Assembly (NCBI RefSeq): GCF_004298145.1
Contig: NZ_SCRH01000047.1
Coordinates: forward strand, 184,244 to 248,243
Length of the DNA stretch: 64,000 bases
From: Mycobacterium sp.
GTDB taxonomy: Bacteria > Actinomycetota > Actinomycetes > Mycobacteriales > Mycobacteriaceae
Reading direction: 5' to 3'
Each line of letters opens with the position of its first letter. Position 1 is the stretch's first letter. Under the pieces are notes generated by a model. It did not search any database. It was not told the origin of the DNA and worked only from the letters and a program-made list of their open reading frames with translations. Positions 16,959-24,427 of the stretch are shown here, piece by piece. The position numbers and the translations under genes were made by a program.

Positions 16959-18170
16959 CTAGGCCGCGGACTTTTCCAGGATGTGCACGCCGCAGGCGGA
17001 GCCCAAGCCGATCACGTGGGCCAGCCCGACGTTGGCGTTTTCGATCTGGCGGTCGCCGGCCTCGCCGCGCAGGTGGTGGCAGATCTCCCAGATGTTGGCG
17101 ATCCCGGTGGCCGCGATGGGGTGGCCCTTGGACTCCAGCCCGCCGGAGACGTTGACCGGAGTGGACCCATCACGCCAGGTGGCTCCCGAGTTGAAAAAGT
17201 CTGCGGCCCCGCCCTCTTCGCACAGCATCAGGTTGTCGTAGTGCACCAGCTCGGCGGTGGCGAAGCAGTCGTGCAGCTCAACGAGATTGAGGTCGCTCGG
17301 CCCGATGCCGGCCTGCTCGTAGGCGATCGCGGCGGCCCTGCGGGTCAGCGTGTTAACGTTCGGCAGCACCTGGCAGCCCGCCTCGTACGGGTCGGTGGTC
17401 AGCACCGACGCTGAGACTTTCACCGCACGTCGCCGTTGCTCGGCTGACAGCTTCTTCAGCGTTTCGCCATTGCACACGACCGCGGCGGCGGCGCCGTCGC
17501 AGTTGGCCGAGCACATGGGGCGGGTGTTCGGGTAGGCGATCATAACGTCGTTCATGATCTGCTCGAGCGTGAACTTCTTCTGGTAGGCGGCAAGCGGATT
17601 CAGCGTCGAGTGAGCGTGGTTCTTCTCGCTGATCTTGGCGAACAGCTCGAAACTGGTGCCGCCGTATTTATGGCCGTACTCGGTGCCGATCTGGGCGAAC
17701 ACCCCGGGCATGGCCTCGGTGCCGATCCGGCCGTCGATTCCCGCGACCGCGCCGAACCGACCCGACGGCGCCCACACGTCGGCGTCATCCTGCTTTTGCC
17801 CACCGGCGCCCAGCAGCCCGGCCCCGGACAGCTTCTCCACTCCGACAGCCAGGCCGTAGTCGACCTCGCCGGCCTTGACGGCCATGATCGCCGTGCGCAA
17901 AGCGGTCGCACCGGTGGCGCAGGCGTTGGCGACGTTATAGACCGGGATGCCCGTTTGGCCGATCTGCTTCTGCAGCTGCTGGCCGAGGCCCGCGCTCGCG
18001 TTCATCAGGTTGCCCGCCGCCAGCACACCGATGTCGGCCATGGTCACGCCGGCATCGGCCAGAGCGGCGGTGGCAGCCTCCGCCGCCAAATCGACGGTGT
18101 CCAGCTCGGGGTGCTTGCCGAACTTGGTCATTCGGATGCCGAGGATCCAGATGTCGTCGCTGGCGCTCAT
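16959..18170 (-). CDS. Thiolase/lipid-transfer-type acyltransferase (SCP2-thiolase family)
   Basis: 403 residues from ATG 18170; the frame stays open upstream, but that part overlaps the DUF35 gene. The acyl-accepting Cys is present in ANACATGATAL near residue 89. ELHDCFATAE near residue 300 and SGGLESKGHPIAATG near residue 345 give the remaining active-site segments. This distinguishes it from the Cys-less homologue at 39419. It probably thiolyses 3-ketoacyl-CoA. A DUF35 (Zn ribbon plus OB fold) partner gene lies 37 nt upstream, matching the usual pairing. Last gene of the minus-strand LDI operon. Confidence 0.88.
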   Translation of the reverse strand: MSASDDIWILGIRMTKFGKHPELDTVDLAAEAATAALADAGVTMADIGVLAAGNLMNASAGLGQQLQKQIGQTGIPVYNVANACATGATALRTAIMAVKAGEVDYGLAVGVEKLSGAGLLGAGGQKQDDADVWAPSGRFGAVAGIDGRIGTEAMPGVFAQIGTEYGHKYGGTSFELFAKISEKNHAHSTLNPLAAYQKKFTLEQIMNDVMIAYPNTRPMCSANCDGAAAAVVCNGETLKKLSAEQRRRAVKVSASVLTTDPYEAGCQVLPNVNTLTRRAAAIAYEQAGIGPSDLNLVELHDCFATAELVHYDNLMLCEEGGAADFFNSGATWRDGSTPVNVSGGLESKGHPIAATGIANIWEICHHLRGEAGDRQIENANVGLAHVIGLGSACGVHILEKSAA

Positions 18171-18207
18171 CGTCGTTGCTCCTTCGTTGCGCGAATAGGG
18201 TGGTTGG

Positions 18208-18606
18208 TCAATTGGCGGGTTCGAATCCGAAGCCGATCGCCTCGGTGCCTTGGGAGTCGGCGCCCATGGAGTACGTGGTGAGCCGGACCTCCATCCCGTC
18301 GCGGACGTGCTCGGGGTCGGGTTCGACATTGATGAGGTTGGCGCGGACCTGGGTGCCGTCGCAGTCGACCACTGAAGCGACAAAGGGCGTGGGGACGCCG
18401 GGCGCGGCGAAGGTAACGATCGTGAACGTGCGCACGGTGCCTTCGGTCGCGACGGGGACGGTCTTGAACTCGTTGGCGAAGCAGCCGGCGCACGCGTTGC
18501 GGCGGTCGAAGTAGCGGGCACCGCAATTGGCGCATTCCTGGGCGACCAGGTGCGGTTGGCCGTCGTCAAGCACCAGATAGTCGACCATTGGGATCTGCGC
18601 GGCCAT
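18208..18606 (-). CDS. DUF35 Zn-ribbon/OB-fold protein, thiolase partner
   Basis: 132 residues from ATG 18606, chosen because GGAGG lies 5 nt before it; a GTG two codons earlier would sit on the ribosome site. The rubredoxin-like Zn ribbon is CANCGARYFDRRNACAGC near residue 26, followed by an OB-fold domain (TVRTFTIVTF onward). The family binds CoA-ester enzymes of the lipid-transfer thiolase/aldolase type and is required for their activity in steroid side-chain degradation. The thiolase follows 37 nt downstream, so a complex is likely. Confidence 0.87.
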   Translation of the reverse strand: MAAQIPMVDYLVLDDGQPHLVAQECANCGARYFDRRNACAGCFANEFKTVPVATEGTVRTFTIVTFAAPGVPTPFVASVVDCDGTQVRANLINVEPDPEHVRDGMEVRLTTYSMGADSQGTEAIGFGFEPAN

Positions 18607-18678
18607 AAACACCTCCGTTGTTTGGCAGTGACGCTAGCGAGTCAGAATGAGTGCCGACAAGCGGGGTCGGTTCTCGCG

Positions 18679-19140
18679 TCAGTGTTGTCCAAGCTCAGCC
18701 TTCTGACTCAAGTGCTGAAGCGTCATTTTCATCGAATCCAACAGCCGGTCGGGACGGCCGGCCAGCCCGTCGAGGAACAGAACCACGGTCGGTGTACCGA
18801 CCGTTTCGAACCGTTCACACAGAACCGTGGCGTCGCCGTCCGGAACCAACTCGAAACTCCATCGTGTCGTGGCTCCGCTCCAGTGCCGCGCATCGAATGT
18901 CAGACGCCGACCCGGTTCGGCCGCGACGACCTCACACGTGGTGGACCAGCGCATCACTCCCCATCGGTTGTTACCCCGAAACCGGGCTCCCACCGCCGGC
19001 TTCGACGCCCCATCGAGCCAGCGGCCACCCGTGCATTCCGGACTCCAGCGCCCCATCTGGGTGACGTCGCTGAGCAAGGTCCACAGCGAATCGGCCGTGG
19101 CGGGGGAGCGAAGTGAGACCTCTCCGGAGAACTGTTTCAC
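18679..19140 (-). CDS. SRPBCC (START/polyketide cyclase-like) protein
   Basis: 153 residues with the helix-grip fold pattern. It begins SGEVSLRSPATADSLWTLLS, and the mid part carries GARFRGNNRWG, W-rich strands and a C-terminal long helix (RPDRLLDSMKMTLQHLSQKA). The family binds hydrophobic ligands and includes cyclases, lipid carriers and many unassigned mycobacterial proteins. Its start overlaps the LDI homologue stop by 4 nt (ATGA), so it is tightly coupled to that membrane enzyme. It may carry or present the hydrophobic substrate or product; that is inference. Confidence 0.8.
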   Translation of the reverse strand: MKQFSGEVSLRSPATADSLWTLLSDVTQMGRWSPECTGGRWLDGASKPAVGARFRGNNRWGVMRWSTTCEVVAAEPGRRLTFDARHWSGATTRWSFELVPDGDATVLCERFETVGTPTVVLFLDGLAGRPDRLLDSMKMTLQHLSQKAELGQH

Positions 19141-21104
19141 TGGCGGTTCTCAGCTGGCACGATCGTCGCCTCCGTGCGGGGTCCAACCCGAACGTCGATG
19201 TTGGCCTGGCCCAATTCGTCGCTCCTGAAAGGGATCTCGGTACCGTCAATCTTCACCGTGTACGCCGACTGCGGACGCAGCCGACCGAGCTCAAGGCTCA
19301 CGCCCTCTGCCAGGCCGAGTCCCGGGGCGGCCCGCAAGACCAGGCGCAGGTCGGCGCCGCCGCTGGTGGCCTGCGCGACCGTCGCCTGGTCGAATCGGAC
19401 CTTCTTCAACAGCGGTCCGCGCAGCGTGCTCGCCGGCGGTCGCGTGGTGATAAGGCGGGTCCAGTCTCCGGGGCGGGTCAAAAGCGCCTGGGCGGCCAGG
19501 GCATTAGCGTAGGTGGAGCCGAACTCGTACCGTCGCTGGCCGTCGACCACCGCCGGCTGGTTGAACTGCTCGAGGGCGCGCTCCGCGGCGTCGGCGACAC
19601 CCATATCCCCGAATTCCCGTGCGGCCAACAGGATCATGGCCCGTGCCGGCAGCCCGGTGGAGCGATAGTTGCCGGAATCGAGCATGAATGGCTTCGCGAG
19701 ATAGTCTGCCAAACCGCCCTTTCCGAGCTGGAGGATCTCTTGGCAGGCGATCGCCCACAGCGTGCGGGCCAACTGTGGAAACACCGGCGCCACCCACCCC
19801 GCGGCCAGGAAGAACATCAGCGAACTGCCGGCCGGAAGTCCTATTCCGGTGTAGTCGGAGCGAAAGCCGACCAATGTGCCGGCGGGAGTCATGAGCTCGC
19901 CACGCAGACCGCGCAGGAATGGCTCCGACACGGCCCCAAGGTCTTGGGTTCCGAACGCCGCGTCGTGCGATGCCACACTGAGCAGGCCGTACATGTTGCA
20001 TGCGGAGTACGTCCAATTGGGTTCGCAGGCATACAGAGTCTGCGGTGAATGAGCGAAGTTCCGCATCAGCGACTCCTGGAAGGAATGGGAGTCGTGCCGG
20101 TACGTCTTCCTGGGATTGCCGAGCCCGAACACCAGGGCGTCGGGACCCACGAATCGGTCACTTCCGGTAGTCGAGTGATAGGTGTTGAGGCAGATGCCCG
20201 ACCATCCGGTCAGCATGATGTTCTCGTGCCCGCCCGGATCGTAGTGGTTACTGAGTCGGCCCCAAAGCCGTTCGAGCCGCCAGTATTTCCACACTTTGGG
20301 AAGTGTGAGCTTTTCAATCAGCCGCTCCTGCGCGGTCGAGAGATAACCGTGAAAATTCGGCGTGTAGTGGCGTTGCACCTGAGCCAGCGCATATTGCACG
20401 TGGTTGAGTTGGTAGCGCAACGCGGATGGCTGGAACTGCTCGATGATGTCGAACCCGACGAACTGATCCAGGGGCTGCAGCCCGAGGCCGAGCAGCCAAC
20501 GGACATGCCCCGCCTGGGTTTCGTCGAGCTCGCGTGGCCCGGGTTCCGTGGGCACAATGCGCCGCTCGAAGGCAGCGAGCTCGGTCGGAAGGTACGCCAT
20601 TCGCTCGTCGCGCAAACGGCGTGCGCGGCGCACCATGATCGCGCGACCGACCACGATGGTCAGCGCGACGGCACCGACGATCGCCAATGCCGCGGCCGCG
20701 GGTGCGAATCGAGGCGACGGAACGGGGCGACCGACAGCCATCACGGCCGCCACCAACGCAGCCGTCAGCCATGTCAGCAGGGGCGCGACCACGTTCCCGG
20801 TGGCGAACCACAGCACAAAGGCGATCGTCAGGACGGCCAGCGTCGCGGCGATACCCAGCACTGCCCACCAGCCGAAGACGAGGAACCCACCGCCGGGGAG
20901 CAGGAAACCGAGACCCAGAGCCTGCCACGACGCGGACAACCCAACCGCCGCCGGAAGCAATCCTACGAGCGCGATGACGGTGTATCCCAGCATGCTGCGC
21001 CGCAACCGGCGCGAGGTAACCGGGCCGTTGAAGCGCGAACGCTGCGGCAGTTCATAAGAATCCAGGCCGGACTCCCGGATCGAATTATCGCTCAACAAAC
21101 TCAT
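19137..21104 (-). CDS. Membrane-fused linalool dehydratase/isomerase (LDI) homologue 1
   Basis: 655 residues. Residues 35-175 carry four or five hydrophobic segments (for example YTVIALVGLLPAAVGLSASW). Residues 200-600 match the LDI alpha/alpha-barrel: ENIMLTGWSG, then CEPNWTYSACN with Cys360 and Cys369 spaced exactly as catalytic Cys171/Cys180 of Castellaniella LDI. LDI interconverts geraniol, linalool and myrcene. The LDI His129 position (NIMYKGH) is Trp301 here, so the reaction may differ. Classic LDI is a secreted soluble protein, and the membrane module is an added feature. Preceded by a 4-nt-overlapping microprotein gene. Confidence 0.78.
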   Translation of the reverse strand: MSLLSDNSIRESGLDSYELPQRSRFNGPVTSRRLRRSMLGYTVIALVGLLPAAVGLSASWQALGLGFLLPGGGFLVFGWWAVLGIAATLAVLTIAFVLWFATGNVVAPLLTWLTAALVAAVMAVGRPVPSPRFAPAAAALAIVGAVALTIVVGRAIMVRRARRLRDERMAYLPTELAAFERRIVPTEPGPRELDETQAGHVRWLLGLGLQPLDQFVGFDIIEQFQPSALRYQLNHVQYALAQVQRHYTPNFHGYLSTAQERLIEKLTLPKVWKYWRLERLWGRLSNHYDPGGHENIMLTGWSGICLNTYHSTTGSDRFVGPDALVFGLGNPRKTYRHDSHSFQESLMRNFAHSPQTLYACEPNWTYSACNMYGLLSVASHDAAFGTQDLGAVSEPFLRGLRGELMTPAGTLVGFRSDYTGIGLPAGSSLMFFLAAGWVAPVFPQLARTLWAIACQEILQLGKGGLADYLAKPFMLDSGNYRSTGLPARAMILLAAREFGDMGVADAAERALEQFNQPAVVDGQRRYEFGSTYANALAAQALLTRPGDWTRLITTRPPASTLRGPLLKKVRFDQATVAQATSGGADLRLVLRAAPGLGLAEGVSLELGRLRPQSAYTVKIDGTEIPFRSDELGQANIDVRVGPRTEATIVPAENRQ

Positions 21105-21232
21105 GAGGTCTCCGCTATTTCGGGTATTTCTCTACGTGATGCGCTGCCCTGCCCACGTTTACGGTCGCGCGACCGACGAAGCCACTCGTTGATCCGAGTG
21201 AATATCGCCGCCACCAACACGCAACACGCCAT
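21101..21232 (-). CDS. Microprotein MACCVLVAA-type, copy 1 (43 aa)
   Basis: A 43-codon ORF starting MACCVLVAAIFTRINEWLRR and ending in an ATGA overlap with the LDI homologue 1 start. It has a short hydrophobic N-terminus of about 11 residues, then a strongly basic tail (RRSRDRKRG) and an acidic end (EIAETS). A second ORF with the identical first nine residues precedes LDI homologue 2 at 26387-26524. Conservation of start, first residues and position between two otherwise diverged loci argues that it is translated. It could be a membrane-surface partner of the LDI protein or a leader peptide for coupling. Function unknown. Confidence 0.6.
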   Translation of the reverse strand: MACCVLVAAIFTRINEWLRRSRDRKRGQGSASRREIPEIAETS

Positions 21233-21243
21233 GTCGAGTCGGC

Positions 21244-22734
21244 TTACGCCCTCGCCCCGCCGCCACGCGCCAATCGGCGGGACGCCGCTCGGCGTTGCCA
21301 ACCGACGTAGGCCGGCAGGCCGCGCTTCAAAAGCGGCGAGTAGGGCGGTGTCAACAGACTGGCCATGCTGAACGGGAGCTTGCTCGTCGTCACCGTGCGG
21401 TGGTGCGTGAAGGTGTCGAAGCCCGTCTTGCCGTGATAGGCGCCCGAGCCGCTGTGTCCCACCCCACCGAAGGGGGCGGCCATCATCGCGCAATGCACGG
21501 CGAAGTCGTTGATCGTCATGCCGCCGCTCTGCGTTCTCTTGCGGAATTCGTCGAGCCCGGATTCGGGCGGCCCATACCAGTACGCGGCCAACGGCGAGGG
21601 TCGTGCCGCGACGTAATCACACACCTCGCCGATGGTGTCGTAGGGCAGGACCGACAACACTGGTCCGAAGACCTCTTCCCGGGTGATGCGCATGTTGTCG
21701 TTGACGCCCACGGCGATGGTCGGCGGAATGCGCCGGCGCGCCGAATCCGTTGCGGTACCGGTGTCATAGAGCGTGGCTCCGTGCGAGCGCGCATCTTCGA
21801 TCAAACCGGTCACCCGCCGGAAGTTCTTGTCGTCCACGATGGTGACCATGCCCGCTTCGCCCTCGTTCGCGGCAGCGATCTTGCCCTGTTCGAGCGCCGC
21901 GTCGACGAAGTCGTCGACCCGGTCGCGAGGCACGAAGGCGTAGTCGGGGCAGAGGCAGAGCTGGCCGCCGTTGGTCAACCGCGCCGCGATGATGCGCCGC
22001 GCCATCGCCCTGACATCGGCGTCGGGGGCGACCACCGCGGGATTCTTGCCCCCCAGTTCGAGGGTGACGGGGACGAGGTTTTTGCCCGCTACCGCGGCTA
22101 CCAGCGCACCCACGCTGGGCGATCCGGTGAAGAACAGGTGATCGAAGGGCAGCGCGCTGAACGCAGCGCCGACATCGGCGCCACCGGTGACGACGGTCAA
22201 CTCGGTCGAGTCAAAATACTTGGCCGCCTTGGCGGCGAACAGCTCCGCGGTGCGCGAGGTGACCTCGGAGAACTTGATCATCACGCGGTTGCCTGCGGCC
22301 AGTGCCGACGCAGCGGGCTGAACGACCAGGCCAACCGGGAAGTTCCACGGCCCGATGATGCCCACCACGCCCAGCGGCTTCTTGTCGACCACGGTCGGCA
22401 CCCCGAGCAGGCCGGTGGACCGCAGCTTCTGCGGTCGCATCCACGACTTCAGATTGCGGCGGGTCGCAAGCAGATCAGGCAGGATTCCCACGACTTCCGA
22501 CATGAGGTTGATTGCGTGGGGTCGATTTCCGAAGTCGGCGTTGAGCGCCGCCGAGAAGTCGTCGGCCCCCTCGGTGAGGAGCAGGATCAGCCGGTCGATC
22601 CGGTCGCGCCGCAGCGCCACGGATGGCTCTCCGGCACGGAGGAAGTCGGACCGCTGCGCATCCAGGAGGGATCTCAACTCGAGGGACCGGTCACCGTCGA
22701 CCGACGGCACGACATTTTCTAGATCAGTGGACAT
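21244..22734 (-). CDS. Aldehyde dehydrogenase (coniferyl-aldehyde dehydrogenase-like)
   Basis: 496 residues from ATG 22734; a longer frame start at 22806 would overlap deep into the CtaG-like gene. Segments: GIIGPWNFPVGLVVQP near residue 130, FFTGSPSVGALVA near residue 203, Glu in LELGGKNPAVV near residue 226, and nucleophile Cys260 in NGGQLCLCPDY. The GGQxCxxPDY form and the hydrophobic C-terminus fit the coniferyl/long-chain aldehyde dehydrogenase group, some of which are membrane-associated. It overlaps the CtaG-like gene by 11 nt. It probably oxidises the aldehyde formed by the SDR or an alcohol dehydrogenase. Confidence 0.9.
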   Translation of the reverse strand: MSTDLENVVPSVDGDRSLELRSLLDAQRSDFLRAGEPSVALRRDRIDRLILLLTEGADDFSAALNADFGNRPHAINLMSEVVGILPDLLATRRNLKSWMRPQKLRSTGLLGVPTVVDKKPLGVVGIIGPWNFPVGLVVQPAASALAAGNRVMIKFSEVTSRTAELFAAKAAKYFDSTELTVVTGGADVGAAFSALPFDHLFFTGSPSVGALVAAVAGKNLVPVTLELGGKNPAVVAPDADVRAMARRIIAARLTNGGQLCLCPDYAFVPRDRVDDFVDAALEQGKIAAANEGEAGMVTIVDDKNFRRVTGLIEDARSHGATLYDTGTATDSARRRIPPTIAVGVNDNMRITREEVFGPVLSVLPYDTIGEVCDYVAARPSPLAAYWYGPPESGLDEFRKRTQSGGMTINDFAVHCAMMAAPFGGVGHSGSGAYHGKTGFDTFTHHRTVTTSKLPFSMASLLTPPYSPLLKRGLPAYVGWQRRAASRRLARGGGARA

Positions 22735-23608
22735 GGTCTTCCGTTCGGTGTTCTTGTGGAGCAATACGTTTAGCGAGGGGCATCGCTGCTGCGGCGCAGG
22801 CGGCAAACATCAGGATGCCGCCCAGACGCTGGTCGACGGCCGACGACAGCCCGAACGGGTTGGCGTGGTGCATATAAGGAAAGGGCCGGATCAGGACGGC
22901 CAGGCCGAGGATCGCCGCGACTTCCTGCCCGACGATCATCGCGCAGCGACGCACCCGCGGGTCGACATGTCGGGTGGTCAGCAATATGGTGGCCCAGAAG
23001 ACCAGCCCGACCGATACGACCAGGGGCGCAAGCCAAAGGGGAACCGCGGCCAGGTCCATGCCTCGGTCATGGACCGCAGGCACATGTAGGGCAATCAGGA
23101 GCGTCGAATTGAGGGCGACGGCCAAGATGACGGGGGCCATCCACAGTGCCGACCGCGAAACGGCAGCGGACGACTGCCGCGGTCGCAGCGCGCCAATGAA
23201 TAACAGCGGCGCGGCCACCAGCAGGGCCTCGAGCGCCGCCATCGCCACGAGGTGGGACTGCACGGACATGGCGCGCACTTCTCCGGACGCGCCGACCGCA
23301 ATGAGCCCGACCGCGGCAACGACTGCGGGGATGCGCGCCCGGGTCGCCAGCCACCAGATCAGCGCCGCCACGGTGAGTGCGGCGAAAATAAGTGTCGTCG
23401 CCTGCCAATGGATTTGCACCGGCTTCGGGCTCATGTCCGGCATGCTCGCCATGTCGGAGTGACTCATCGGCGGTGACGCATGGCGACTACTGAAAAGTAT
23501 CGTCGCGACTACGAGCGCGACCGCGATCTCGGCACTTGCTGCGAGCCAGAGGCCCGGCGACGGCCGGCGGATGTCCGCCGTCGCCGGGTCGGCCGTGTGT
23601 GTCTGCAT
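22724..23608 (-). CDS. CtaG-like multi-pass membrane protein
   Basis: 294 residues with about seven hydrophobic helices. Features of the caa3 oxidase assembly CtaG family (PF09678) can be recognised: SHLVAMAALEALLVAAPLLF near residue 115, ALHVPAVHDRGMD near residue 172, and DQRLGGILMFAACAAAAMPL near residue 255. An extracytoplasmic loop is Met/His-rich (MSHSDMASMPDMSP near residue 48), suggesting copper binding. CtaG in an operon of terpenoid-type enzymes is unexpected; it may serve a metal or redox need of a partner membrane enzyme. Joined to the SDR by a 1-nt overlap and to the ALDH by 11 nt. Confidence 0.68.
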   Translation of the reverse strand: MQTHTADPATADIRRPSPGLWLAASAEIAVALVVATILFSSRHASPPMSHSDMASMPDMSPKPVQIHWQATTLIFAALTVAALIWWLATRARIPAVVAAVGLIAVGASGEVRAMSVQSHLVAMAALEALLVAAPLLFIGALRPRQSSAAVSRSALWMAPVILAVALNSTLLIALHVPAVHDRGMDLAAVPLWLAPLVVSVGLVFWATILLTTRHVDPRVRRCAMIVGQEVAAILGLAVLIRPFPYMHHANPFGLSSAVDQRLGGILMFAACAAAAMPLAKRIAPQEHRTEDHVH

Positions 23609-24390
23609 CAGGGATTCTTGACCAGCGACGGTAGATTCTTCTGTGACACCGCTCGTGACAGGACGGCGGCCAGTTTGGCTCCCTTGCCTACCAGGGCCTG
23701 CCGCTTTCCGGCGGCCAGCGCGTCGTATCCCGCTCGGGCGACGACTTCGGGCGAACCGGCCTTCTTCTTTTCAAACATGTTGTGCAACATCGACTTTTCG
23801 CCGAATACGTCGATACCACCGGCCTCCGCGAATTTGGTCTGAGTCGCGCCAGGAGTTAAGCACGTGACGGTGACGCCATAGGGCTTCAGTTCGGCGGCCA
23901 GCGCATACGTGAACGTGTTGACGTATGACTTACTGCCTCCGTAAGAGGCGAAGCGCACCGAGGGAACCATCCCCGCCGTCGAACCGACGTTGAGGATGGC
24001 GCCCCGGCGGCGCTCCTTCATCTGCCGGCCGAACAGCATCGAGGTCATGGTCAACGTGATCACATTGAGCTCCAACATGTTCGCCACGCGTTCCGGGGCC
24101 AGGTCAACCGCGTCACCGAAGCAGGCGAAGCCGGCGTTGTTGATCAGGATGTCGGGGAACCAGTCGTTCTCCTGACACCACCGCAGCAACGCCTCGGCCG
24201 CATCCGGCTTGGCGAGGTCCATCTGCAGGGTCTCCAGGCGTGCGGCGCCGAAGGCGAAGTCGTTGCTCAGCTGGTCGAGTTCAGCCTGGACCAGGCTGAC
24301 CGCGAGCACACGCGAACCGTCCTCGAGGTACAGCTTGGTGAATTCTTTGCCGATGCCGGAGCCGGCGCCGGTCACGAGGACCTTCTTCAT
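23608..24390 (-). CDS. Short-chain dehydrogenase/reductase
   Basis: 260-residue classical SDR. Cofactor motif VTGAGSGIGKEF at residue 6, NNAGFACFG near residue 86, Ser in LNVGSTAGMVPS near residue 135, and YGGSKSYVN near residue 151 with the catalytic Tyr-x3-Lys. Close in pattern to the SDR group acting on hydrophobic alcohols and ketones. It lies 37 nt downstream of LDI homologue 2, so an allylic or tertiary alcohol product of that enzyme is a natural candidate substrate (inference). Cytosolic. Confidence 0.9.
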   Translation of the reverse strand: MKKVLVTGAGSGIGKEFTKLYLEDGSRVLAVSLVQAELDQLSNDFAFGAARLETLQMDLAKPDAAEALLRWCQENDWFPDILINNAGFACFGDAVDLAPERVANMLELNVITLTMTSMLFGRQMKERRRGAILNVGSTAGMVPSVRFASYGGSKSYVNTFTYALAAELKPYGVTVTCLTPGATQTKFAEAGGIDVFGEKSMLHNMFEKKKAGSPEVVARAGYDALAAGKRQALVGKGAKLAAVLSRAVSQKNLPSLVKNP

Positions 24391-24427
24391 ATGTCAGTGT
24401 CTCTCTTTCTCGTCGCTGTATGCGTGA

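Noticed and set aside
16959..18569. A single 536-residue thiolase starting at 18569
   Set aside because: The upstream 130 codons are the out-of-frame shadow of the DUF35 gene; ATG 18170 gives the normal thiolase N-terminus.
20049..21371. 440-codon plus-strand frame opposite LDI homologue 1
   Set aside because: Antisense shadow; the minus-strand protein carries the LDI motifs and good gene overlaps.
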